From positions 2,596,818 through 2,631,980 of the forward strand of contig BFEA01000123.1 of assembly GCA_003427395.1 (NCBI GenBank): DNA of 35,163 nucleotides. The letters run 5' to 3'. A model generated the notes under the pieces. It was not told the origin of the DNA, did not search any database, and was given only the letters and a program-made list of their open reading frames with translations. The first letter of the stretch is position 1. Every line of letters begins with the position of its first letter. Shown here one piece after another: positions 1 to 9,963 of this stretch. A program made the translations under genes and the position numbers. This DNA is from Chara braunii. Its lineage: Eukaryota; Streptophyta; Charophyceae; Charales; Characeae.

Positions 1-164
1 GAGACCCCTCCTTCATCTGACGCTCCCTCCACATAGCAAAGTCCCTCTGCCTGCCTACTGTGGCTGTTTCGCAACCGAGCAATCCAGGTTGCTACGGACA
101 TTCCTCAATCATGCCAATCTACCTACCTACACATCATGAATCGAGGGGGAACCCCTCCAACGAA

Positions 165-692
165 TTACAGTACCCATGCATCCAAGCATAATCTAGAGTC
201 AAGGTCAATTGTTGCCAAAGCACCATTCAGGGACCACGTATATCTAAACCAACGGAGGCCTTGAGCAGGGGAATTGGAGCAGGATACTCTGCGTCTCCAG
301 TCTGCTTGAATAGAGCGACGCAGCAGCAGGGCAACGGTATTCCTGAGATGCTTGTTTGTCCATTCGTTGTTGTTGAAGAGCCGGTCATTTCGGCATCGCC
401 AGATGACAGTGAAGATAATGGCCCGACATACTTGGGCGCCATAGCCCCAACCTGAATGTTTAACACAGTTTTCTGGAATCCCACCCAGTAAGATCCATTC
501 TTTATTCCATGGAAAGAAGGAGCCTGAAATACGATTCCAGTGACCAGAGAACCATTTCCACACTTTATCAGATGCAGGACAGTCCCACCACAAATGAACG
601 GTGGATTCAAAGGCCCAGTTACATCTGCAGCATTTGAGATCCACTGTCAGGCCCTTTTGAGCTAGCCATACTGCGGAAGGCGTGGCTACCAT
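165..692 (-). pseudogene. LINE A C-terminal zf-RVT domain
   Basis: This is the C-terminal zinc-binding domain of plant LINE reverse transcriptases. The motif is LKCCRCNWAFESTVHLWWDC (residues about 19-38), with two cysteines, a His and a final Cys in the zf-RVT arrangement. It is followed by a Trp-rich block and IFTVIWRCRNDRLF, a typical tail for this family. The last ~60 residues align with LINE C (IRADWRR...GLDWFPKTW in C, IQADWRR...GLRWFRYTW here). The stop lies at 165-167, so this is probably the natural ORF2 C-terminus. Confidence 0.85.
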
Positions 693-701
693 AGATTCTA
701 A

Positions 702-1337
702 CTAGAGGATAGAAGCTTGTCTTTGACACGGTATGAGCTTAAGTTGTTCCCAACATGACAGGAGAGCCGAGTCTAACCGGGCAAGATCAATCTCTTGGTC
801 TAGCTCTAGCAGCTGCAGCCAACACGACCTGGCTGTAACCAAAGGGCATTTCAAGGGTTTTAGAACTGAGTAGCCCAACTTGAGAGAATATTCTGTAAGG
901 TTGGGGTAGGTACCCCCCCTCCCCTGAATCGTCCATTCCCAGGCATACGGATCTAATTTCAGTTGCAGAATAGAGCGACCCTGTCCATATATCCTATATT
1001 CAGGTTCAGTTTCACCCACTGCTGTTATCAGTACCCGAACTTGTGAGAGGGGGCAACCCAACTGTGGTGGTGGATTGTCGTCATCCCTAATCAGTGTTTG
1101 GGATGGTAGGACTGAATATGCTTGAAAACTGCGTTTGCCATCTGGCAAATGTTCAATAAGACGCCAAACTGAGAGAGATGCACAGTCGGATGAATACCAG
1201 GTACCCGGGGGGTCAAGAGTCTCTGAGAACAGCAGGGCTTTCCATTCCGGCGGGATTGCAGAGAGGATTGATTCTTTCTTCTGTTTTATCTGTCTAACTT
1301 GCCCCAAGATAGTTCTGATCTCCTCATCTTGTTTCAA
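702..1337 (-). pseudogene. LINE A connection region between RT and zf-RVT
   Basis: A 211-residue open segment without a named domain. It continues ORF2 after a frame change near 1335. The stretch IPPEWKALLFSETLDPPGTW aligns with LINE E (ISGEWKELLTADTSVRGEW) and LINE D (NPPGTW near 13140), so it belongs to the spacer that links the RT to the zinc-binding C-terminus. It ends in a stop about ten bases before the zf-RVT frame opens. The assignment is by position and intra-window similarity. Confidence 0.75.
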
Positions 1338-2149
1338 TCTCCCCTCAGCTCATTCCACAGGTCCTCAATCTTAAGTATTCCTTTTTCAATCCATGAGCGA
1401 CTGAAGCTTCCTGGTGCCGAATCAACAGGAATAGGGTGGCCGTTTGACTGCATGATCAAGGGATTATCAAACAGTTGTTGCGCTAGGACTTCATCTTTTG
1501 TGACTGGGGCTTTCCACTTCGTTGGACAGATTTTCTTCCAAGCTCTAATGATTGCCTGCCAGAGGGGGGATTTAATCCTCCTATTTAGAAAGGACCTAAG
1601 GAGAAGGCAAATCCAAACATCTTTAGGTCTCTTCAAGTTCCATTCCTGCGAGAGGATTTGTTCAGCAAGGCTAATCCAGTGGTTCGAGGTTTGGGATTGA
1701 CTAGCTTTAATCACCCATTCAGAAAGCAGACCCAAGCCCCCCTCGGATCTAGGTGTACAGATCATATCCCATGCCACTTTGGAAATGAAGGAATCCCCTT
1801 CCTCTGCATAGGGCTTCCATATCAAGCGTGCACTCATGTGTCTAACAGTAGCACAGAGAGGCGGCCCCAAGCCTCTTACCTTCCCTACAAACCACAATAG
1901 TGCAAACAGAGCGCAGTTAATCACCATCGCCCTGCCAAAGAGAGAAAGGTGAGGCGCGTGGCCCCACGAGGAGATCCTCTGGTTCGTCTTTTGCAACAGA
2001 ATATCATCTTGATGGGTTGCCGCCGATGTCAAGGATATCTGAACCCCCAGGAATTGTTCGGAGCTATTCTCAGGAATGCGTTTCATTCCCCACTGTACAG
2101 TCATAGCGAAGCAGGCAGGTAGAAAAAAGATTGACTTATGCCAATTCAT
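1334..2149 (-). pseudogene. LINE A RT thumb and post-RT region
   Basis: The piece starts at NWHKSIFFLPACF, the block that follows the catalytic box in the LINEs of this window, and runs through QFLGVQISL, the HLSLFGRAMVINCALFALL helix block and a tryptophan-rich segment (LIWKPYAEEGDSFISKVAWD). The same blocks recur in LINE D (12204-12867) and, more decayed, in LINE E, which fixes the identity. It overlaps the palm segment by four bases in a different frame, so a small indel near 2147 separates them. It is about 271 residues long and internally open. Confidence 0.85.
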
Positions 2150-2649
2150 GGCAGCTTCCGAGAGAGAGAGGCATAGTCATCTACGCAAAGTTTCAGTGCA
2201 TTCAGAGATTGATATGAGTTACGGGAGACGGCAAATAAATCATCAGCTAGGGCTTTCACCTTCAGTGGTGACGAGCCTGTTGGCAATCCTCCAATGGAGA
2301 GATGGGCCCGGATGTTGTTCAACAGGTTTTCCATATGAATAGCGAATAGAAGGGGGGCTAATGGACAGCCCTGGCGTAGCGAGCGAGAGAGCGAAAATTC
2401 CTCCGAGAGACGGTCGTTGTTCATCACTGCGGAAGTAGAGTTAGTGTACAATACTATGACCCATTTACAAAAGTTCAGACCAAATGACATAACCTTCAAA
2501 GTAGTTAAGACGTACGACAAGTTGACCCTGTCGTACGCCTTTTCCATATCTAGTAAGAGCACAGCTATGTCTAACTGGTCATTCTGAATTACCTCTAGGC
2601 TTTCAATAGCAGTGACGATGTTGTCAAATATAGATCTTCCCTGAATGAA
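2146..2649 (-). pseudogene. LINE A reverse transcriptase palm
   Basis: Part of ORF2, which copies the element's RNA at a nicked target site. Visible RT motifs are QGRSIFDNI at the upstream end, LLLDMEKAYDRV (first catalytic Asp block), SRSLRQGCPLAPLLF, and ALADDLFAV in place of the usual YADD, with both catalytic aspartates kept. The reading frame enters from 2649 without an internal start, so the Met at 2562 is only an internal residue. The frame is lost near 2147, where the next segment continues in another frame. It is the partner of copy B in the head-to-head repeat: about 73 of 83 aligned residues agree by eye. Confidence 0.88.
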
Positions 2650-3047
2650 TTTGACAACATCGCCACTGTTATTGAAAGCCTAGAGGTAATTCAGAATGAC
2701 CAGTTAGACATAGTTGTGCTCTTACTGGATATGGAAAAGGCGTACGACTGGGTCAACTGGTCGTACGTCTTAACTACTTTGAATGTTATGTCATTTGGTC
2801 AGAACTTTTGTAAATGGGTCATAGTATTGTACACTAACTCTACTGCCGCAGTGATGATTAACGGTCGTCTCTCAGAGGAATTTTCGCTCTCTCGCTCACT
2901 ACGCCAGGGTTGTCCATTAACCCCCCTTCTATTCGTTATTCAGATGGAAAACCTGCTGAACAACATCACCACTGAAGGTGAAAGCCCTAGCTGATTATTT
3001 ATTTGCCGTCTCTCGTAACTCATCTCAATCTCTGCATTCAATTCATT
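2203..3047. repeat. Head-to-head inverted repeat made of LINE copies A and B
   Basis: The arms at about 2203-2628 and 2649-3047 are inverted copies of the same RT segment, separated by about 20 bases. They are not identical: the right arm lacks 41 bases present in the left (after AACATC near 2966) and carries several substitutions. The 10-mer TGAATGAATT at the left edge of the right arm recurs inverted as AATTCATTCA near 3041-3050, just before an A-rich tract. The divergence argues for two different LINE copies rather than a simple recent foldback. Confidence 0.85.
2649..3047 (+). pseudogene. LINE copy B: truncated RT fragment
   Basis: This copy holds only the RT palm from FDNIATVIESL to about 15 residues past the catalytic box. 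It keeps LLLDMEKAYDWV and SRSLRQGCPLTPLLF. A 41-base deletion relative to copy A breaks the frame after MENLLNNI and gives a stop near 2992. Past the break the original frame shows ALADYLFAV where A has ALADDLFAV, so the second catalytic Asp is replaced by Tyr. The fragment ends in an A-rich tract at 3051-3067. It cannot encode an active RT. Confidence 0.85.
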
Positions 3048-3067
3048 CAAAAAAAAATAAAAAAAAT

Positions 3068-4021
3068 TAGAACGAGGCCGGGAACCCTCACAATTCAACC
3101 CGGAGTTAGAGCTGGACCCCACAGGGGAAAATCTTGGAAGAACTCATCGTCGGGTGTTCTCTCGGACCCCACAGCCTCTGTAAAAGTGTATGAAAATCCT
3201 TTTTTCAGTATTTCCCAGACCCCACCGCCCGAAAAAGTGTCGCCTAGAAAAGTGACGAGCGAATTTCCAAGTCCTTTTCCGGGCAGAAAACGGTCGATCC
3301 ACGTCATCCGCTCCGAAATTTTGTGGCAAACGCAAGGGGTAGGGGGAGGGCATCCCCCTACATCTTCCAGACTTAGAAGATCGCGCAGGTCCATTATGTG
3401 TCCACACTGTGCTACCCATCCGAAGGTCAGACGGGCGGACGGACAAAGCCGCTGTCACACGATCGGGGCGGGACAAACGGGAAACCCACACGGCCTACCC
3501 GGGCTTCGACGGCGGACAAAACCGCCGAAATGGTCTGAAAGTCTGGAAGAACTCTTCCAAAAGCATGGAAAAGAGGCACTTCGGTGGGGTCCCGTTTTTT
3601 CGTTTCCAAAACCGTCCAGGACTTCCGCATCGCTTTTCCACGAATAGTGTCTTTTCCAGACTTTCGGCGGTGGGGTCCACCCCTTATCCTGGCAGCCTCA
3701 GCCAGTTTCGCTTATACCTTTTCTGTTTCGTGTCATAACTCAATTGGGGCCCAGCATCATCCTTATCGTTCGACTTTCTGTCTGACTAGCTTCTCACTTC
3801 CTCACTGCTGCTTTCACAGACCTAACTGAGGCTGGTCTGACCTCGACCTAATTCGACCGAGAGGACCGCATTCTGCATTTCATTTCGGACCCCCCGACAC
3901 TCTCTTTCCCACCCTTCACCCTTTGCAGTCTACTGCGATTGCCAACAGGAACCAAGTGCCCTGGTTCTTGAGTTACTCTCCTCCTATCCTAACCCCCCAA
4001 CTCTTGTATGGCCTGTTTCGT
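3068..4021. repeat. GC-rich block with reiterated GGACCCCAC motif; otherwise no recognisable gene
   Basis: The motif GGACCCCAC or a one-base variant occurs on the plus strand at 3114, 3164 and 3217, and inverted (GTGGGGTCC) at 3584 and 3670. The outermost copies start imperfect inverted ends of about 30 bases: TGGACCCCAC plus a GAAA/TCT/GGAA pattern at 3113-3145 and again on the minus strand from 3679 leftward. That would be compatible with a ~565-bp foldback element, but no flanking target duplication is evident. Open frames here are short, overlap on both strands and look fortuitous. 3840-4021 is pyrimidine-rich and may be the 3' UTR of LINE C. Confidence 0.45.
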
Positions 4022-4600
4022 TTATCCTCTTGTGGCCAACCATTGAAACAAGACCAGTCCTCCCCCTGGAGATACAGTTGCGAAGCATGATCCATTTGCC
4101 CAAGTCTTTGGAAACCAGTCCAACCCTTTGTCTTTCACTCTCTGTTTCCGAGTGCGGCGCCAGTCTGCTCTAATCTCGTTGGCTAAGAGGTGTTTGAACA
4201 GTTTGAAAGTGTGTTTATCCGCCCGCTCTTCACTGTCAAACCTTATTGCATTTTTGTCCTTCCAAATTACCCACATCATAACGGCTCTCGTGACCTGGGC
4301 CATATAGCCCCACCCCTCTTTGCCTGTACAACCTTCTGGCAGTGCACCTGATAGAACCCATCTTTCGTCATTGGACTTGTTTCTACCGGTAATTTCTTTC
4401 CAATTGAAAAACCACCACTTCCACCACTTCTGCGACTTTGGACAATCCCACTATAGATGTTTTACCTCCTCATATACCCAATCACACCTTACACACTTCC
4501 AGTCGATCTTGTCCATTCCCCTATTCCTTAACCACATTGTTGTAGGCACGACCAGATGGGACTGTAGCCACAACAAAGATGCCGACTTTTAAGATGGTAT
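4022..4600 (-). pseudogene. LINE copy C: zf-RVT and C-terminus of an L1-type ORF2
   Basis: Read on the minus strand, the region gives MWLRNRGMDKIDWKC, then CVRCDWVYEEVKHL-stop-WDCPKSQ, then GWGYMAQVTRAVMMWVIWKDKNAIRF and a C-terminus ending at 4022. This matches the zf-RVT region of copy A. The TAG at 4451-4453 falls where copy A has Trp in HLWWDC, a TGG-to-TAG change. Similar but weaker LINE-like sequence continues to about 4620. The segment upstream (4521-4772 in another frame) is low-complexity and I do not assign it. It is a different, more diverged copy than A. Confidence 0.8.
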
Positions 4601-4772
4601 TCTCTTGAGCTGGTCCTAGAGTTGATTGAGTTCTTCCTTCTTTGGTGGGGGAATGCTGTGGATGGTCCTTTCCCATCTGTCCTTCAGTTTGTCTTTCAAG
4701 GTTTGATTGTGACGAACCAGGTTCTGAGCCTGCACCATTTTTCGGACCCCTTCTCTCTCTTTTTCTTTTCAA

Positions 4773-5235
4773 AGTTTACTCGGGCCAACGAGACCCCTAT
4801 CTGTTTTTGATTAAAGATGCCTTGCTGAGACCCGTGTTGATTCTTGAAATTCTGTTTTCATAATTTGGGAAATGCATGGGAATTGCGCGCGCTTTAGTAA
4901 GCGTGCTAGGAATTTGGCCTGGCAGTTAGAAATTTCGAAATAAACGGAATCCGACGTGTCCCTTTTGTGCATAAATGTTCTCGATCACGTCACCGAAAAC
5001 TCTGGGAATTTGGTGGGAATACGAAGGGATGTAGGACTGCCTTTCCCGCGCCTGCTTTACGCGCGGATATGGTGATTTCAGTTTTTGAATTAGCATAGGA
5101 CTTAGGAATTGTAACTGTTTTTGTGCCTCTTTTTGCACTTGTGATCGGCGCCATGCAAGCGAGTTTCCCCCTTTCTGCTCCCCTCGCCATCTTCGATGCC
5201 CCCTTCGCGCCCTCGCTCACTCACTTCGTAACCGT

Positions 5236-5240
<5 letters not shown>
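4773..5240. other. No gene recognised
   Basis: Mixed-composition DNA with no reading frame or repeat that I can assign. It contains GCGC-rich islands (4887-4893, 5055-5067) unlike the flanking LINE fragments and could be host intergenic sequence upstream of the tentative gene at 5711. Confidence 0.4.
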
Positions 5241-5241
<1 letters not shown>

Positions 5242-5315
<74 letters not shown>

Positions 5316-5331
5316 CGCTCGCTCGCTCGCT
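5242..5331. repeat. (CT)n microsatellite followed by (GCTC)n
   Basis: About 35 CT units run from 5242 to 5312 and pass directly into about five GCTC units to 5331. The Arg/Glu- or Ser/Leu-repeat proteins that can be translated from it are artefacts. A CT tract about 300 bp upstream of the TATA-like box at 5639 is a common setting in plant promoters, but no function can be shown here. Confidence 0.95.
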
Positions 5332-5638
5332 TGCCGCGCGCCTTTTCTCTTTCTTGATCATCTGAATCTTGGATGCGTTTCGTGCTATCCTGCGCACCCT
5401 TCTTCCTCCCACTCCGAGTCCTACGCCCAAGAGCCCGTTCGATCCTCCCCTCACTCCGTCCAAACCTAGGAGAGGTGCCGTGTAAGGAGAAACTCCTATT
5501 ACGCGACGACTCTGATTGGCTGCAATCGGACTCAGCAGGATCAACATGGCTTTCGCTGGGCGATTACCCCCAAGTCCTTTCTCACCCTTCCCCGACTCAA
5601 CCTTCATCCTCCCTCGTACCTCCCTCCCTCCCCGCAAC

Positions 5639-5646
5639 TATAAATT
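5639..5646 (+). promoter_or_regulatory. TATA-like box
   Basis: CTATAAAT lies in otherwise GC/CT-rich sequence, with a CT-rich stretch (TCTCTCTCTC near 5668) about 30 bases downstream and an ATG at 5711. The geometry is that of a TATA promoter with a short 5' leader. There is no experimental or comparative support, and the gene it would serve is itself tentative. Confidence 0.3.
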
Positions 5647-5710
5647 CCGCAAGCGCACCCGCAAATCTCTCTCTCAACTCGTCTGCCAGCTTTCGGGAAG
5701 CAGTGGCTAG

Positions 5711-6604
5711 ATGGTATGTGTGAAGTGCGAGTCGAAAAGTCCCGACGAGCTGACTGTAGCCTGGCCGACGGTGCGCCTGATCGCCACGACGGACTGTGGG
5801 AGCTGGGCAGGCCGTGTCAAGAGTGAGTTGGCGGGGTGACGATCGCAGTGGTGGAAAGTGGCACGTGACGGTTGGGATCGTCGGTGCATGCATGGGATAG
5901 TGATCGGAGTTAAATGGATGAATGGCCCAGGGCCCAAGTGGAACTTCACGGCGGATGCGCCTCCTTGTCTCGAATCTATTATTTGGTGTGAGTGCAATTC
6001 AACGGCAGTTAAGCCAAAAATTCTTCTCATCTTCGGATTTTTGCGTGATCTTCATCTATTTTGTTGTTCTTATCCATTTCGCACTTCTTCTCCCCACCTA
6101 CTTTATGGCATAAATGACTATGTATGCTTGTCATGAAATGGTTGTCTGATAGGCTTGCGTTTGATTAGCCATGGGATGATGGGGCAGGGGTGCAGAGCAC
6201 ACGAAGAACTGAATGATGCATGGTTGCCATTTTTGCACCTTCCGCGATAAGTGATCGCAAGTGTAGATGGAAATACTCGAATGATGAAACTGTTGTTTGA
6301 TGGACTGGTCTTTGATTAGGCCGAAGAGCTGTTGCGAATGGGATGCATGAACATGATCGAGTCATTGGCAGGGACAATGTTGTTGGGATTTTGTTCGAGA
6401 ATGCAAGAGTGTTTAGATCTGTCGGTGATGTGATTGCGGGTGAGTACCTTGGGATCTTTAACTCGGGATACATTGCGCATGTCATCTGCCTTATGCTGCA
6501 CGACATTTGCAGTTTGCCCTCGATACGCAAAACCCGAGAGGCGGAAAAAAAAAGGCGCCACGTGCGACCTGCACATGTGGATCAATTACCGTGTCTCACC
6601 GAAT
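5711..6604 (+). CDS. Tentative three-exon host gene fragment, product unknown
   Basis: Three open segments can be joined in phase at consensus splice sites. Exon 1 is 5711-5822 (donor GTGAGT at 5823), exon 2 is 6320-6439 (acceptor TTTGATTAG, donor GTGAGT at 6440) and exon 3 is 6513-6604 (acceptor ATTTGCAG, donor GTGAGT at 6605). Phases 1, 1 and 0 match across both joins. The product would start MVCVKCESK and include GMHEHDRVIGRDNVVGILFE and a basic PERRKKKGA stretch. I do not recognise a family; the first residues resemble the start of CRIPT (MVC.KCE), but nothing after that does. No fourth exon was found. The in-phase joins could be chance, so the model is weak. Confidence 0.22.
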
Positions 6605-7600
6605 GTGAGTCCTGTCCCCACGGTTTCTTTATGAAGACTTTCTAGCGAGACCGCTACATCATCGCGAATATTCTCTCTCTCTGAATTATTTTTGAGAAAA
6701 TGGAGGAGTGTTCTCACCTTGCTTCGCATGACTACTAAGGTGAATAAAAGTTAGCGTCGGAAAGACCCGATCGATAGGTTGTGTACTTTCGATCATTACG
6801 CTTGTCGGACCAATGATGAATGATTGAGGCCAACATTTGGGACTGATTGAATTCCCATGTGGAAAGACGGCCTCAACCCGACTGGGCGTCGGCCGCCCGT
6901 ATCCCCGCCACGTCCCTTCCCGTACAACGAGAAGAGAGCACGTGTATGCGAGTGGGACGTACGAGAAGCCGTTGCCAAGATCGGCGGCCGATACTATTTC
7001 CCTCCCGAAACTCGGTGCTCGGGGTTCGTTGGTGCTGGTTTTGTCATTGTTGATACGCATTTTCCGCCTTATTCGCTGCTATTATCGGGCCGGCCGTTTA
7101 ACGAGTTGATTGTCATTCCATGGACGGCAGTGGCGCCCCATTGACCTCACACTCTGTGCAGCGATTCTTGTCGCTTCGAGCGTTACCAATCAAAAGGCTT
7201 TCACTACCGAGTACGGAGTGAGGACGAACATAAGGAAAGAGCCACGTGGCTGAGACCCTCCGCATCGGATTTTTAGTTATGCAATGAGCGGCATCGGGAT
7301 TTGATCCGAAAACGGGACACCAAGTACGTACCCGCCCCCTTTCACGCAAAACGAAGAGCAACGACCCGATGGGAAGTTCGACGATACTTTTTGGATTGAA
7401 CTTCCCCGTGCCGTGCGTCCCACGCGTGGACCCTACCCCTTCTTACTAAGTCGGACCGACACAGGGGATTTCGATTCTGTCCGTATCCCCACACTCAACT
7501 GTCCAAAAATCCTTGGCACACCCCATCTTGATGTCTCTCTGGGGCCCCTTCCACAATTTAAATACTCCGAACGAAAGACAGCGCAGGGCGTGAGGTTGAG
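6605..7600. other. Unassigned region with a 95-codon open frame (6857-7144, plus)
   Basis: No homology is recognised. The longest plausible frame is 6857-7144 on the plus strand, with balanced composition (it includes CEWDVREAVAKIGGRYYF and GFVGAGFVIVD). A 124-codon frame overlaps it on the minus strand at 6686-7060, so at least one of them is fortuitous. The region is moderately GC-rich and lacks the simple repeats seen elsewhere. It could hold host exons, captured DNA or an old element. Confidence 0.2.
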
Positions 7601-7924
7601 CGTCACATGATTCTCCTTCCTGCGAATGCAGGCGGTACCTTTTCCCATCTTTCCCAACCCCACTATATTTTGACCTTCTCCGAACCATCCCCAAGCTTCT
7701 GGTTTGATCTAAACTTCCGATACAACCTACCTCCCCCTACAATCATGGGTGTCTGCTTCTTCCCTTCTCCCATTGTCACTTTGCATTCTATCAGGCCACG
7801 AAGACCGTATCTCTCCACTGTGCCAAAGGAGACGAGCCTTGATGTTTATTGGCTTTCCTGCTCGAACAGCTGCAGAGTCACCATAGAGAACCTAAGTCAT
7901 GGAGATTTCATGATGGAAAATTGA

Positions 7925-8942
7925 GTGAAGATCTTCAAAGTGGATAATAACGTGGGCAAGCTGACGACCTCATGGCTCAAAGAGAGGGTTGTCACGGTAA
8001 TCTTCCAGGGGGCAGCAATAGATCTCCCACTAAAAGTCAGAGAGAATCTAATAAGGGCATACGAGAACGGATGTGCGTCAATGGATTTTTGACCTTACGG
8101 TAAGGACAGGGAGTACACATGGAGAGGACCCTAATATCATCTCATATATTGCAATGACCACGGAGATCGCATAATGGATGGTGGCGAAGGCAGAGGATAA
8201 GGTAGTAGTTGGAGATGTAGAATACTACGCGATGCTATTTAAACCTTGGATGACTAAGAAGGAGCTGAAAGAACGGAGGAGGGTGGATTATGAGACGAGG
8301 TTTTGGGTGATTGCGTTGAGAATTCCGATTCGGGCAGCCTTCCACATTCATGATATGTTAGAGAAATCAATGGGAAAAGTGGTTAAAACATATGATGCGG
8401 AGCCGGACAAAACACATAAAAAACTGATGAACAAGAAATACGATCTCGTAAAAGAAGTTGAGAGCAACTTTGAACCGAAACTACAGATGAAATTAAAAGA
8501 CGGAGAAATATTGATGATAAAATTTGTGTGCAAGCATACTCCTTGGTGCGAGCATTGTCGCTGGTGGTTTCACACAGCCACAAGCGGATGTCCTCGTTTG
8601 GAGGAGCAAGTGGATCAAAACAGAGTTGGAGGAAGATCGACAGAAAATTTCAACTTCAGGACAATGGAGTTTCGGACAACAGGTTTTCAAAGAGGTATTG
8701 AAGAAGCAGCTAGAGACATGCCACAAGCCATAACCCAGAGACAACAATTAGCCAACCACTTTGGAGTAGGAGCACCGCGAGGAAAATCACCAAATCAAGC
8801 ACAACTCTCACGCATGCAGACAAGAGGAATAAGTTTCATAGAAGACAAAATGAGAGGTCGTCTCCTACAGGGCGGAGACCTTCGACAACTGCAGCAGGGC
8901 GATGCGTTCACCCCATATGTGGGAGGCATCCCCCAACCCTGA
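7925..8942 (+). pseudogene. LINE D ORF1 (RNA-binding gag-like protein)
   Basis: The N-terminal part (KLTTSWLKERVVTVIFQGAA and VRENLIRAYENG) lies at 7925-8089 and ends in a TGA at 8090. The frame open from 8178 to 8942 is shifted by one. The 254-residue piece contains WCEHCRWWFHTATSGC at residues 123-138: C124, C127, H132 and C138 form a CX2CX4HX5C knuckle, one residue longer in its last spacer than the retroviral type. The basic, Gln-rich C-terminal half suits nucleic-acid binding. ORF1 proteins of plant LINEs typically pair an N-terminal DUF4283-like domain with a zinc knuckle; calling this one is inference from position and the knuckle. Confidence 0.7.
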
Positions 8943-9963
8943 CAATATCAACCCTTGGCAAGCTGCAGGCGGGATGATGCAACAGGGAGGGATGTAAGGC
9001 AGGCCAGGGGGTTCATACCCCTTCCTTGGATATGAAGGCCCGAGAACGAGTGAGTTGGGTGTATACAATATCGACCCACATCAACAACTGAGGGAAGATT
9101 CGAACATGGAGAGAGCTCTGATGGTACAACCATAAGATCAAAATGGGGGAAATCGGGTGTCATACGAAGTGACCATCAAAGAACATCAACCCCCCCCCGC
9201 CTGGGATGGACATAAAGGAGGCAAGCCCGTTGGGGAAACGAAAGGAAAGGCAAAGAGGAGTTGGTGCAGCAATGTCCGAAACTTCAACAACTCAGGGAGG
9301 AAGAATGCAAGCAGGCGTACATGCGTGAAACAATGACTAAGAAGAAGACTCATGTTGTATAGTACCAGACGGAGTGGTCACATTGGAAAGGGGAGGGAGG
9401 GTGAGGGAGGAACTTTCCTGTTACCCTTTATGTGCACTATTCAAGGTCAGGAAGTCTATGTTATAGGTTTCAAGGCTCAGGACGGATTCATGATTCTTTC
9501 AGATGTACCGATCCAAAGTCTGGCGACTTCAGAGATCACTGCAGTACAAACAAGAAGAATCTATAACGATCGCTTCCTGTTTCGAATCTTCCCATAAGAA
9601 ATGATGGCGAAACTAATTACAGATCTTCTGGGTGGACGACGCCTCGAGTATTTGACACCACTGATAGATGCTAGAATTCCTCCGGAATGTTGAAGCGGAC
9701 TAAATAACGTGGGCTTAGAGTGCGTTCGCCTCAGTTGTTTCGTCAACAACGAGCCAATTGTTCTCTCCCAAATTGTGGCGGATGCGGGGATATCGACATC
9801 TTTTCTTGTTGATCTGGACAAATTACTACCAAGAAGATGAAACCTTACTTCTCGGTATTTCACCGATGCCCCCCAAAGCAACTGGGAGGAAACAAGACTC
9901 CTGCGAACGGAGAGTGAGGGAGGCAATCATCAGGCAACCGCGTCAGCCTTGGTAGTCGTTTAA
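8943..9963 (+). other. LINE D region between ORF1 and ORF2, decayed
   Basis: The sequence keeps the base composition and strand bias of LINE D but has no recognisable domain. A short frame at 9352-9597 (FMCTIQGQEVYVIGFKAQ) and a following one with ITDLLGGRRLEYLTPLIDAR may be remains of the ORF1 C-terminus or of a spacer peptide. Stops in all frames make it non-coding now. Confidence 0.45.

Larger units (their letters stand above)
165..2649 (-). mobile_element. LINE copy A: degenerate L1-type retrotransposon, ORF2 3' two-thirds
   Basis: This is a non-LTR retrotransposon remnant read on the minus strand. From right to left it shows the RT palm, thumb, a connection region and a zf-RVT C-terminus, in the order of plant L1-type ORF2. 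The frame changes near 2147, 1335 and 697, so at least three breaks split it into four open pieces. The 5' part (endonuclease and ORF1) is missing; the element stops at the inverted junction with copy B near 2649. No poly(A) tail is visible before the left edge: 1-164 may be its 3' UTR or other DNA. The domain order is seen in the sequence; the L1-type assignment rests on zf-RVT and on similarity to LINE D, which has an APE endonuclease. Confidence 0.9.

Noticed and set aside
4521-4772. 83-codon charged minus-strand frame
   Set aside because: It lies out of frame with the LINE C sequence and has low-complexity composition; only the LINE-like portion is kept in the LINE C entry.
5711-5822. CRIPT gene, from the start MVCVKCE
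   Set aside because: Only about six residues resemble CRIPT; nothing that follows in any frame matches the rest of that short, highly conserved protein.
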